Of a stretch of 64,000 nucleotides of DNA, positions 42,885 to 51,782 are shown piece by piece (the stretch's first letter is position 1; the number at the start of each line of letters is the position of its first letter). The stretch is taken from the NCBI GenBank assembly GCA_019747705.1, contig JAIEQM010000031.1:1-64000 (forward strand). Reading direction: 5' to 3'. This DNA is from Chitinophagaceae bacterium (GTDB lineage Bacteria; Bacteroidota; Bacteroidia; Chitinophagales; Chitinophagaceae). Made by a program: the position numbers and the translations under genes. The notes under the pieces were generated by a model. That model searched no databases, was not told the origin of the DNA, and saw only the letters and a list, made by a program, of their open reading frames with translations.

Positions 42885-43790
42885 ATGGGTCCGGTTCAAA
42901 AAAATACGTCTGAAGAAATTGATATAATTTCTTTCTTGCAGCCAATTGGCAGCCTGATGAAGAAAGTGTTTATGTTTTTTGCAAAGCAGTTGTATAAAAT
43001 ATATAACAATGCGCTGCTTTTTTCATTAATCACCGTTGCGTTTTTTGTAATTGGTTTTTCGCTACGCTTTTTTCTGCCAAAACAATATCAAACCACCGCT
43101 ATTTTTGTAACACATGAATTGCCTGCAGAAGTATGTTCACTTGAGCTGGTGAGTCTTAACGAGTTAATGAGTAACAGAAGCAATGTATTACTTGCCAACA
43201 GGCTTCAAATAAGTTTAGAGGCGGCCGATGCGATCCGGTCAATTAGCGCCACAGTAAAAAAGGATATTTTATTTGCCAAAGAGAAAAATGCCGATACATC
43301 AAATCACTTATTAGATATCTCAAATCACTTATTATTGATAACAATTCGCCTGAGTTACCCAAAGTTTATTGATACGGTGCAAAACAGCCTTGTTCGTTTT
43401 CTTGAAAATAACCCCTATTCTGTAAGAAGAAAAGAAATTAAAAGGACTTCCTTGAACTTGCTGAAGGCAAACCTTTTAAAAAAAGCTCAAAGTCTTGACA
43501 GTCTAAAATCAATTGTTAACAGCAGCATTGTTCCAAGAAGTTCGGGGCAAGGAATTATTCTGGGAGAGCCGGTTAACCCGGTAAGTATTTACCAGGCTGA
43601 GATTACTTATTATAAAGAACAGTTAAAAGTTGATGAAGAATTGGCTTTAATTGAAAATATTGAAGTTGTTCAGCCGTTCTTGAAAATAAACATTTCAAAC
43701 TACCCGAATTATAATGATATTTCCTTATATTTTCTATTTGGCGGGGCTATTTTTGCATTTATATATGTGTCTATCAGAGGCAAGAAATAA
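42885..43790 (+). CDS. Wzz-like chain-length determinant protein
   Basis: I chose the ATG at 42885 (MGPVQKNTSEEID), giving 301 residues; the longer frame overlaps the previous gene. One membrane helix lies at about 42 to 62 (FSLITVAFFVIGFSLRFFLP) and another near the end (ISLYFLFGGAIFAFIYVS), enclosing a periplasmic helical domain, the Wzz/PCP topology. No kinase domain or tyrosine cluster is present. A 21-base duplication (43299-43334) repeats SNHLLDI as SNHLLLI. It likely sets polymer length. Confidence 0.72.
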   Translation: MGPVQKNTSEEIDIISFLQPIGSLMKKVFMFFAKQLYKIYNNALLFSLITVAFFVIGFSLRFFLPKQYQTTAIFVTHELPAEVCSLELVSLNELMSNRSNVLLANRLQISLEAADAIRSISATVKKDILFAKEKNADTSNHLLDISNHLLLITIRLSYPKFIDTVQNSLVRFLENNPYSVRRKEIKRTSLNLLKANLLKKAQSLDSLKSIVNSSIVPRSSGQGIILGEPVNPVSIYQAEITYYKEQLKVDEELALIENIEVVQPFLKINISNYPNYNDISLYFLFGGAIFAFIYVSIRGKK

Positions 43791-43887
43791 TTGATTGTTA
43801 TCAGCAGCAAACTCTTAACGGGTGGTTTGCTGATAGCTGTAAATTTCCTAATAAAAAGATTTTACCCTTTTTATTTCACCTTAAAAA

Positions 43888-43908
43888 ACCACCGCCTTGG
43901 GCGGTGGT
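43888..43908 (-). terminator. Hairpin with T-run on the minus strand
   Basis: ACCACCGCC pairs with GGCGGTGGT around TTG. On the minus strand it is followed by TTTTTT. No minus-strand gene lies just upstream, so the role is doubtful; it may still end the plus-strand operon or be a relic. Confidence 0.4.
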
Positions 43909-44012
43909 GATGTCCTTTGGGCTTTGCCTGAATTTAATACTGCATAATCAAATTCGCATATTCATTTCAATCTTCACATGTTTTAAAGAGGGCTTTGCCC
44001 GATACTTTCAAC

Positions 44013-44121
44013 GAGGCTGTCTCAAAAGTAAAATGAAGGCTTTGAGAATCGCATAAACGAAAACTTTCTCCATCACCTTACCGAGTAAAAAGAGGCTGTC
44101 TCAGACTTTTGAGACAGCCTC
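44013..44121. mobile_element. 109-bp MITE-like element with 17-bp inverted repeats
   Basis: GAGGCTGTCTCAAAAGT (44013-44029) and ACTTTTGAGACAGCCTC (44105-44121) are perfect inverted repeats. A third copy of GAGGCTGTCTCA sits at 44092-44103 just inside the right end and gives a 13-bp hairpin with it (44091-44122). The sequence GGCTGTCTCAAAA is the kind seen at IS ends. There is no coding sequence inside. Confidence 0.6.
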
Positions 44122-44481
44122 TGGTTGAGTTTTTTATGATGCCTGACGAAACCGGTTTTTCAGCCATATTCTAAATTCTCCAACTGCTTTTTTTGAATCA
44201 TATTTATGTGATTACCATTGGCAAACGCTGTTAAAAGCAAAAACTACAGGAAAAAGAGCAACATCTGCCACATTATAAAAAGAACTCCTTATATTTCGTT
44301 TTATACTGCTCATTCTTAAAAATACAGGTAATTTCAGGAGGGAAGATAACTTGATAAATTTTTAAACCCAATAAAAAACACCCCCGTTCAATATCAAATT
44401 TTTAAAACCAAACTGGCAGGGGGCAGCTATTCCCTTTTTCTCCATCTTTGTAACCGGTATAAAGCAAACCGGTCTTTCGGA

Positions 44482-45267
44482 ATGAATAACCAGTTTCACG
44501 AAATCAATAATTTTTTTGATAAGATTTATATTATCAGCATTGCACGTGCAACAGAGCGTCATGAAAAAATAGAAATGCACCTGCAGGGGCTCAATTATGA
44601 GTTATTCATGGGTGTTGATAAAAATGACCTCAGCATCTCAACCCTTATTAAAGAAAACATCTATGATGATATACTCGCCCGCAAACATCATTTATGGAAG
44701 CAACCCATGATAACCGGGCAAATTGCCTGCGCCTGGAGCCATAAAAAAGTTTATGAGCAACAGCTTACCAACCGTTATAATAAAATACTGATACTGGAAG
44801 ATGATGTAATTATTCACCAGATAGGAATTGATTTATTTCCGCAGATGATAGCTGAACTGCCAAAAGACTGGGAACTGCTTTATTTTGATTATCACAAGCG
44901 AACTGAAAAAAACAAAAATGCCTGGTACCGCACCATGGTGTATTTGCTGCAGCATTATGCAGGCAGGCTTAACTGGAGCCCGGCTATGATTGCCAACCTG
45001 TATGCAGCTCCCTACTCTGCCCATCTCAAAAAAGCAGGCTTTCATGAATATACAAGCGCTTATGCCATTACTTTAAGCGCTGCTGAAAAATTACAGAAAC
45101 TGCAAACACCGCTTTCTTTTATTGCTGATAACCTGCTGGGCTATGCCATTACCAATAAAATGATCAATGCTTATTTAAGTGTACCTAAATTGTTTGAGCA
45201 GGAATCACAGCAACAGGGAGGCAATACCTATTCATATGTTACAGACAGCTACGACAATGGTTTGTAA
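44482..45267 (+). CDS. Glycosyltransferase family 25 (LPS-type)
   Basis: The 261-residue protein begins with KIYIISIARATERHEKIEMH, the GT25 N-terminal signature, and has GQIACAWSHKKVYEQ and the metal/donor site ILILEDDVII. GT25 enzymes add sugars such as galactose to lipooligosaccharide. It stands alone after the MITE-like element and before an ABC exporter 53 bases away on the same strand, so it may be part of that unit. Acceptor and donor are not known. Confidence 0.85.
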   Translation: MNNQFHEINNFFDKIYIISIARATERHEKIEMHLQGLNYELFMGVDKNDLSISTLIKENIYDDILARKHHLWKQPMITGQIACAWSHKKVYEQQLTNRYNKILILEDDVIIHQIGIDLFPQMIAELPKDWELLYFDYHKRTEKNKNAWYRTMVYLLQHYAGRLNWSPAMIANLYAAPYSAHLKKAGFHEYTSAYAITLSAAEKLQKLQTPLSFIADNLLGYAITNKMINAYLSVPKLFEQESQQQGGNTYSYVTDSYDNGL

Positions 45268-45320
45268 TTTTCATAATTGAATGTCGTAAATTCACATCTT
45301 GCTTTTTTAAAATAACATTC

Positions 45321-47174
45321 ATGAAAATTTTATTTAAATACCTGGCGCCCTATAAATGGCTGGTGGCGCTTACAATGGTTCTTGCAGCAATTAATATTGG
45401 TTTTTCGCTTTTTGATCCGATAATTTTCGGAAAGCTGATTAACCTTGGCGCCCATCATCAAAAAACAACCCCGTTTAACTGGAATGATTTTTTATTTCAG
45501 CATCAATATTTCCCTGATACCACATTAAAACTGGAGAAAGACGGCACCATAACAAAGATGGTGAAAAATGTAAAAATCTATGGCATTGTATGGTTATTGC
45601 TTGCTTCTATTTCAGTAGCCATGATCAGCAGGATTGCAAAAAATTTCCAGGATTATTTTTTAAGTGTGGTGATACAACGTTTTGGCGCCAAAGTATTTAC
45701 GGATGGCTTACAACATGCTATGAAACTCCCTTACCAGGAGTTTGAAGACCAGCGAAGCGGCGAAACACTCAGCATCTTAACAAAAGTGAGAACGGATGTT
45801 GAAAAATTTATCAGCTATTGTATTAATGTACTGCTGGGTATAATTGTAGGCATCGGGTTTGTATTCGTATATGCCGCTCTTTATATTGGCTGGTATGTAC
45901 CCGTTGCCTACCTGGTTGGTATCAGTTTACTTACCATAATGACCAACCTGCTCAGCAAAAAAATAAAACAGATACAAAAAGTAATTGTGGGGCAAACTAC
46001 TGCTCTTGCAGGTTCCACTACTGAATCATTAAGAAATATTGAACTGGTAAAAAGTTTGGGGCTCACCACGCAGGAAGTGGAACGGCTAAACAAAAACACT
46101 TATAAAATACTCGGGCTGGAATTAACCAAAGTAAAACGCATACGCAGCATCAGTTTTTTGCAGGGCACCCTTGTAAACACATTAAGACAGGTAATTCTTT
46201 TTATTTTGATGTGGCTGATTTTTCGCAATCAAATGGATGCAGGCCAATTAGTAACCATGCAAATTTTTTCCTTCTTTGTGTTTGGCCCCCTGCAGGAAAT
46301 CGGCAATATCCTTCTCTCCTATCGTGAAGCGGAAGCATCACTCAACAATTTTAATAACCTTATGAGCAAACAGCCGGAACCCACTCCTGCCAATCCGTTG
46401 CATTTGGGTGATGTGGAGAATTTGAAATTTCAAAACGTAACCTTTAAACATCAAACTGCTTCGCAAAATGCGATTACTGATATCGGCTTTGAAGTAACAC
46501 GGGGAGAAACCGTTGCATTTGTTGGCCCGTCTGGCAGCGGAAAAACAACATTAATGAAATTGCTGGTGGGTTTGTACCGTCCGCAGCAGGGAACAATTTT
46601 ATACAATGGTATGAATGAAAATTCCATTGACTTTGAAGACCTGCGTAATCAAATTGGCTTTGTAACACAGGATACGCAACTCTTCAGCGGCACCATTAAA
46701 GAAAATCTGATGTTTGTAAATCCAAAAGCAAGTGAAGAAGAGTTAACAGATGTGCTCAACAAAGCAAGCTGTCAGCGGTTGCTGGTAAGGGCAGAGAAAG
46801 GGCTGGATACAATGATTGGAGAAGGTGGTTTAAAATTAAGTGGTGGCGAAAAACAACGTTTATCCATTGCACGTGCATTGCTGCGCAAACCCAGGCTGCT
46901 CATTTTTGATGAAGCAACTTCTGCATTGGATTCCATTACTGAAGAAGAAATAACAAGCACCATCCGTGAAATTACATCACACAAAAATCAAATTACCATT
47001 TTAATTGCGCACCGGCTGAGTACTATTATGCATGCTGACCGTATTTATGTACTGGAAGGTGGCGAAGTGGTGGAAACAGGAACACACCATGCCCTGCTGG
47101 AAGAGAAAGGATTGTATTATGCCATGTGGCGCCAGCAAATTGGTGAACGCCGTAAAATTGCAACTGCGGTTTAA
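45321..47174 (+). CDS. ABC transporter, fused membrane/ATPase half-transporter
   Basis: The 617-residue protein has an N-terminal six-helix membrane domain (about 1 to 330) and a C-terminal ATPase: Walker A FVGPSGSGKTTLMKLL, signature LSGGEKQRLSIARALL, Walker B LLIFDEATSALDS and the switch His in IAHRLSTI. It is an exporter of the MsbA/lipid-drug type that works as a homo- or heterodimer. A periplasmic or loop insertion near residues 50 to 85 is longer than usual. The substrate is unknown. Confidence 0.92.
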   Translation: MKILFKYLAPYKWLVALTMVLAAINIGFSLFDPIIFGKLINLGAHHQKTTPFNWNDFLFQHQYFPDTTLKLEKDGTITKMVKNVKIYGIVWLLLASISVAMISRIAKNFQDYFLSVVIQRFGAKVFTDGLQHAMKLPYQEFEDQRSGETLSILTKVRTDVEKFISYCINVLLGIIVGIGFVFVYAALYIGWYVPVAYLVGISLLTIMTNLLSKKIKQIQKVIVGQTTALAGSTTESLRNIELVKSLGLTTQEVERLNKNTYKILGLELTKVKRIRSISFLQGTLVNTLRQVILFILMWLIFRNQMDAGQLVTMQIFSFFVFGPLQEIGNILLSYREAEASLNNFNNLMSKQPEPTPANPLHLGDVENLKFQNVTFKHQTASQNAITDIGFEVTRGETVAFVGPSGSGKTTLMKLLVGLYRPQQGTILYNGMNENSIDFEDLRNQIGFVTQDTQLFSGTIKENLMFVNPKASEEELTDVLNKASCQRLLVRAEKGLDTMIGEGGLKLSGGEKQRLSIARALLRKPRLLIFDEATSALDSITEEEITSTIREITSHKNQITILIAHRLSTIMHADRIYVLEGGEVVETGTHHALLEEKGLYYAMWRQQIGERRKIATAV

Positions 47175-47286
47175 ACCGGTTTCAAAAATCATTTACAAAA
47201 TAAAGAAACAGAAAGCGGCAACTACGACTATTGTTTTTAGAAACCGCAGTAACATCAATCTATCTTTGCACGCAAAATGAGTATTG

Positions 47287-47712
47287 ATGCCCTTACAACC
47301 AAAGCCCAATTATTTCCGGAGCATCTTCAGCATGCAATGCCCGAGATGCAGAAGAGGAAAATTGTTTAAAGATTACAGCGCTTATAATTTCAAACACACA
47401 TTTGATATGCACAGTGAATGCAGTGTGTGCAAACAAAAGTTTGATATGGAGCCGGGTTTCTGGTACGGAACTGGCTATGTGAGTTACGCATTAACCATTG
47501 CTTTTTCAGTTGCCAGCTTTCTTGCCTGGTGGGTAATTGCCGGCATATCTATTTATGACAGCAGTTTGTTCTGGTGGCTGGGCACAAATGCTGTTTTATT
47601 ACTGGTAGCTCAACCATGGCTTATGCGTTTAAGCCGCACAATCTACCTGTATTTCTTCGTTCGTTATGATAATGACTATGAAAATACAGAGCCTCAAAAG
47701 TTTGATTATTAA
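47287..47712 (+). CDS. DUF983 family membrane protein
   Basis: The ATG at 47287 (PLQPKPNYFRSIFSMQCPRC) is preferred to the TTG three bases earlier. The 141-residue protein has the DUF983 layout: CPRCRRGKLF and CSVCKQKFDMEPGFWYGTGY (two CxxC pairs, possibly a zinc site), then two hydrophobic helices. Function is not known. The end overlaps the DUF2721 gene by 4 bases on the opposite strand. Confidence 0.85.
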   Translation: MPLQPKPNYFRSIFSMQCPRCRRGKLFKDYSAYNFKHTFDMHSECSVCKQKFDMEPGFWYGTGYVSYALTIAFSVASFLAWWVIAGISIYDSSLFWWLGTNAVLLLVAQPWLMRLSRTIYLYFFVRYDNDYENTEPQKFDY

Positions 47713-48149
47713 GCTTCTTCATCATCCACATCCAGGATGCGTTTTAAAATACTGCGTTCTTTAATTTCCATATCACTCAGCTCCAGGTCAATGGCTTTGG
47801 TACTGCGGAAAATTTCTATGAGTGAAAAAATAAGTGAAAGCAATAAACTTAAAAGACTTGCTGCAAAAATAATTTTGGCCAATTGCTGATGGTTCTCAAA
47901 AATTAAATAAATGCAAACAATACAAAGTAAAAAACTAAGCACACCACTTGCCTGCATGTTTCTGATTAAGCTAATACGGCCACGCAGGTTTTTTATCTGA
48001 CGTTTTAAAAGCTTATCTTCTTCTTTTATATATTCATCATGCAGCTTTCGCACTAATGCCGCAATGGCTAAAAAACGGTTGGTATAAGCCAGCATGAGTA
48101 ATGTAATAGCCGGAAACAGCAAAGCAGGTGTGTTGATTGATAATTCCAT
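47709..48149 (-). CDS. DUF2721-like membrane protein
   Basis: The 146-residue protein has a short N-terminal segment TPALLFPAITLLMLAYTNRF and hydrophobic helices near 65 to 90 and 90 to 115, separated by basic linkers, as in DUF2721. The end is acidic. It may share a transcript with the TonB receptor upstream on the same strand. Function is unknown. Confidence 0.7.
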   Translation of the reverse strand: MELSINTPALLFPAITLLMLAYTNRFLAIAALVRKLHDEYIKEEDKLLKRQIKNLRGRISLIRNMQASGVLSFLLCIVCIYLIFENHQQLAKIIFAASLLSLLLSLIFSLIEIFRSTKAIDLELSDMEIKERSILKRILDVDDEEA

Positions 48150-48196
48150 TGAATGAAATTACTGATTGCGGGTGAAATTTAAACATGCAGCAGTGC

Positions 48197-50575
48197 TTAC
48201 CATTTAAAATCCAGCGGCACATTTACTTTCAGGCTCAGGTTGCGCCCCATATTAAACACACCCATTCTTCCGGTAGCAGTATTTTCAGAAAGATATTTTA
48301 AACGGTTGAGGTGGTTTTGATAAGCCACATCAAATAAATTATTGGCAGCAATAAAAACACTGCAAACCGTTTTATTTTTTTGTTTGATATCAGTTCCCAA
48401 GCCCATGTTGATAAGGGTATAGGATGGCGTTGCCGTTTCTGTATTAAATGCTGTAAACACTTTGTTTTGCGCCAGGTTATAATCCATCTCCAGCTTGAAA
48501 TAAGTATTATTAAAAGCATGTTTTTGATGCTGCAGGTTAATACGTAATTCACTCAGCAACCTCGGAGCAGGAATAAAAGGGATGTTCCTGTTATTTTCAA
48601 TGGCATTTGAAAGAATGCCTCTTACATAAGAAAATGAGTTTTTAAAATGCAGCCAGTGCAATGGATGCGGATGAATATCCAATGAAAATTCAAAACCATA
48701 TAAGCTGGCATTTTGCTGCACAAAACGGAACAGGTAAAAATCTTTTCCATCAATTACAATAATGGAATCGCCTCCATTTGCAGCAGGTGATTTTTCAAAA
48801 TAGATATAGTTATTAATACTATTGAGAAACAAAGAAGCTGACAGTGAAATATGTTCTGTATTGATTTCCATTCCTGCATCTCCCTGCAAACTGATTTCTG
48901 ATTTGAGGTTCCTGTTTCCCACTTCAAAGCGGTTAGTGCCTTCATGTGCACCGTTGCTGCTGAGCTCAGCAAGATTAGGCGCTCTGAAACCTCTTGCCAC
49001 ATTCAACCTCAGTAATACTGCTTTGGGAAATTCATAAGTAATACCGGCGCTGGCAGAAACATTGGAAAAGTTTTTTTGAAAGGCTTCGAATTTTATGTCG
49101 TTACCTTCTTTCATTAATTTGGAATGGATATTCCTGTTATCAAACCTTATTCCACCACTGAAATTTATTTGTTTGATTTTCTTCTGCACAAAAACAAACC
49201 CACCAATATCATTCAGTGTATAATCAGGTATAATAGCCTCAACTCCTTTATTGGTATTGCCCTGGTTCATTCCTGCAATACCCATACTCCATTTCCATTC
49301 TTTTACCGGTGCAAAATGATATTGCACATTATAGTTCACTGTCTTTAAATCAAAATACAATTCTTTCTCACCTGCATCTTCAGGGTTGCCAAACTCCATG
49401 CGCCGGTTACGCTGCACACCTGCGTTTACATTGAGTTTTCCTTTTCTCAAATAAAAACTGTTATCACTCACTATTTTTTGATGAATAATGTGCTGGTAAG
49501 GTACAAAGGGTGTAATAGACTTGAAATCAGCATTGGTGGCCACACGTTCAGGTGGCGAGCCTGCAAAATTCAGAAACTCTCCGGCTGCATTACGTTCTCC
49601 TTCTGTCATTCCCAGTTTCTGATTAAAATTGCTGAAGATAAGATGACTGTAGCCCCATTTTTTATTCAACCCAATAAAGCCCCCGGTATTCAACTCATTA
49701 AATTTTGAATTGAGCACATAACCATCATATGCATTTTTATAATCGCCTGCTGCTTTATAAGACCCGTACGCATTAAATGAAATTCCATTTTTATTGCCCG
49801 CAATATTTCCGTTGAAACCACGCTGGCGGTTATTGGTTTGATAGCTTGCCAATACATTCCCTTTTAAAGTTCCATCGGTAACGGGCGTATTGGTAATGAA
49901 ATTAATAACCCCGGCAATGGCATCTGAACCATACATGAGTGATGCAGGGCCTTTCAAAACTTCAGCTTTCTGAATACTGTATTCATCTATTTCAATGCCA
50001 TGTTCATCGCCCCACTGCTGGCCTTCCTGCCGCAAGCCATCATTAATAGTAACCACACGGTTGAAACCAAGACCACGAATAACAGGTTTGCTTACCGCCG
50101 GCCCCGTGGCAATAGCATTTACCCCCGGTATTTTGGTGAGCGCATCAATAATGTTGGAAGAAGCTGCCTGCAGTAAGTCCTGTTTTCTTATAACAGCAAC
50201 AGGGGTTGTAATTTTCCGGAGTGATGTTGCTGTAGAAACACCGGTTACTACCACCTCATTATTTTCAGTAACAGATGGTTTTAGTTTAAACTGCTCTGCA
50301 GTTTCATCGTGTATAAAAATTTGCTCTATAATGCTGGTATAACCGCTTGAGGAAACTTCAACAAGGTGCTTACCGGCAGGAATATCTTTTAAAATAAAAT
50401 TGCCTTTCTCATCTGCGGCAGTTCCTTTTTTTAAATCGGGAATAAAAACGCTTGCACCTGGTATGGGTTCATTGGTAGAGTTGTTAACCACCGTTCCTTT
50501 TAACAAGGCGGTTTTAGTTTGCGCATTAGAATTAAAAACAACTACTGTAAATACAAATAACAATAAACCTTTCAT
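48197..50575 (-). CDS. TonB-dependent outer-membrane receptor
   Basis: The 792-residue protein has a signal peptide (LLLFVFTVVVFNSNAQ), a carboxypeptidase-D-like domain (about 22 to 92), a plug (about 105 to 230; VIRGLGFNRVVTINDGLRQE and LMYGSDAIAGVINF) and a beta-barrel ending in the expected Phe/Lys-Trp. It lacks the STN domain and a SusD partner, so it is a classical siderophore, metal or cobalamin type receptor. The GQQWGDEHGIEID segment in the plug is shared with some Bacteroidota metal receptors, but I cannot name a substrate. Confidence 0.9.
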   Translation of the reverse strand: MKGLLLFVFTVVVFNSNAQTKTALLKGTVVNNSTNEPIPGASVFIPDLKKGTAADEKGNFILKDIPAGKHLVEVSSSGYTSIIEQIFIHDETAEQFKLKPSVTENNEVVVTGVSTATSLRKITTPVAVIRKQDLLQAASSNIIDALTKIPGVNAIATGPAVSKPVIRGLGFNRVVTINDGLRQEGQQWGDEHGIEIDEYSIQKAEVLKGPASLMYGSDAIAGVINFITNTPVTDGTLKGNVLASYQTNNRQRGFNGNIAGNKNGISFNAYGSYKAAGDYKNAYDGYVLNSKFNELNTGGFIGLNKKWGYSHLIFSNFNQKLGMTEGERNAAGEFLNFAGSPPERVATNADFKSITPFVPYQHIIHQKIVSDNSFYLRKGKLNVNAGVQRNRRMEFGNPEDAGEKELYFDLKTVNYNVQYHFAPVKEWKWSMGIAGMNQGNTNKGVEAIIPDYTLNDIGGFVFVQKKIKQINFSGGIRFDNRNIHSKLMKEGNDIKFEAFQKNFSNVSASAGITYEFPKAVLLRLNVARGFRAPNLAELSSNGAHEGTNRFEVGNRNLKSEISLQGDAGMEINTEHISLSASLFLNSINNYIYFEKSPAANGGDSIIVIDGKDFYLFRFVQQNASLYGFEFSLDIHPHPLHWLHFKNSFSYVRGILSNAIENNRNIPFIPAPRLLSELRINLQHQKHAFNNTYFKLEMDYNLAQNKVFTAFNTETATPSYTLINMGLGTDIKQKNKTVCSVFIAANNLFDVAYQNHLNRLKYLSENTATGRMGVFNMGRNLSLKVNVPLDFKW

Positions 50576-50747
50576 TAAAATTATATTTGAAACACTGTTG
50601 CAAATATAAGACCTGATTTTGGGTTGTTTCCACCACTCATAAAGATTTTTTGAACAGTATTGTCATACCATTCAATTCATGAGGATATGAACAGCAAAAA
50701 ATAACTGATAAAACAGGAGGATAAGTAACTACTCCAAAGTTCAGAGC

Positions 50748-51632
50748 TTATTTAACAGATGAAAGGAATTCTGTTGCTTCTGCAAGTGATTTTATAAAAC
50801 GGATGTTTCCACCAGGCACTTTTTTCTCAAAAGAAGAAGTGAGGAGGCCTGAAATAAGTACTGGTGTTCCGTGGAATTTCGCTTTTAAATTGTTGAGAAA
50901 TTTTTCAAAATTAAATTCCTTCATCACAGTTGTGAGGTGAGTATAAATATAATCAGGCTTTTTTAACTCTACTACAAATTCAAGGTCACTTAAAGGAACA
51001 TTGGCGCCAAGATAAATGGTTTTGATACCACGGCTCTTCATAAGATAATTCATAAACAGCAGACCAAGCTCGTGGTGCTCATTTTCCGGCATAAATAACA
51101 GTACCCTTGATTTCAGCTCAAAAGGTGTAACAATGTTTTCAATACCAACAATAATCTTTTGACGGATGACATTGGTAATTAAATGCTCCTGTGCCGGGTT
51201 TATATGATCTGTGAGCCACAAAATGCCAATACGCTCCAGGAAAGGGAAAATAATATACGTGATGGCTTTTTCAATTCCACGGGTTAAAATAAAATTATCA
51301 AGTACCTGCTCCAGTTCATCCATATTCAAATCCACCATGTGCTCAATGAGGTCATTTACAATACGCTCCTGCTGTGCCTGGCTGCCACTGAGTGATAATA
51401 TCTTTTCTCTCAGTTCTTCATTTTTCATACGGTTGATGTGCGAAATCTTATACCCGTATTTATTGAGCAGTGAAATATTTAAAAGGGTCTTGAGTTCCTG
51501 GTTGCTGTAGTAGCGAATATTGGTAGCAGTACGTTCGGGTCTCAGAAAAGAATAGCGCTGTTCCCAAATACGTATGGTGTGGGCTTTTATTCCACTGAGA
51601 TTTTCAAGGTCTTTTATGGTGAATTTGTTCAT
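50748..51632 (-). CDS. MerR-family regulator with B12-binding domain (CarH/LitR-like)
   Basis: The 294-residue protein has an N-terminal MerR winged helix (TIKDLENLSGIKAHTIRIWE, residues 5 to 24), a helical cap domain with the Trp139-x9-Glu149-His150 motif (ILWLTDHINPAQEH) and a C-terminal cobalamin-binding Rossmann domain with Glu185-x-His187-x-x-Gly190. The same motifs define CarH, where adenosylcobalamin binds and light breaks the Co-C bond to release DNA. It is thus a candidate light-responsive repressor. No carotenoid or photolyase gene is adjacent in the window; the target genes are not known. Confidence 0.85.
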   Translation of the reverse strand: MNKFTIKDLENLSGIKAHTIRIWEQRYSFLRPERTATNIRYYSNQELKTLLNISLLNKYGYKISHINRMKNEELREKILSLSGSQAQQERIVNDLIEHMVDLNMDELEQVLDNFILTRGIEKAITYIIFPFLERIGILWLTDHINPAQEHLITNVIRQKIIVGIENIVTPFELKSRVLLFMPENEHHELGLLFMNYLMKSRGIKTIYLGANVPLSDLEFVVELKKPDYIYTHLTTVMKEFNFEKFLNNLKAKFHGTPVLISGLLTSSFEKKVPGGNIRFIKSLAEATEFLSSVK

Positions 51633-51782
51633 CCTGATATAATAAACAGCCGAAAGCTACAAAAGGTTTAAAATTAAAAAAAAATAAGTCATTGATTTTT
51701 ATAGCCTTATAACCAGACGCTATAAGAAGAGTTAAACAAAGTGTTCAAAAAAAAAAAAGTAAAACCTGGGGGGAAAGAAGCC

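Larger units (their letters stand above)
43791..44481. other. Intergenic region with IS-like remnants
   Basis: No gene is supported. It holds a hairpin at 43888-43908, a 109-bp element with perfect 17-bp inverted ends at 44013-44121, and AT-rich sequence. A minus-strand open frame at 44362-44580 runs against the GT25 start and is not supported. Confidence 0.55.

Noticed and set aside
43888..43908. Normal terminator of the polysaccharide operon
   Set aside because: The T-run lies on the minus strand only; kept as a low-confidence hairpin rather than a firm terminator of the plus-strand genes.
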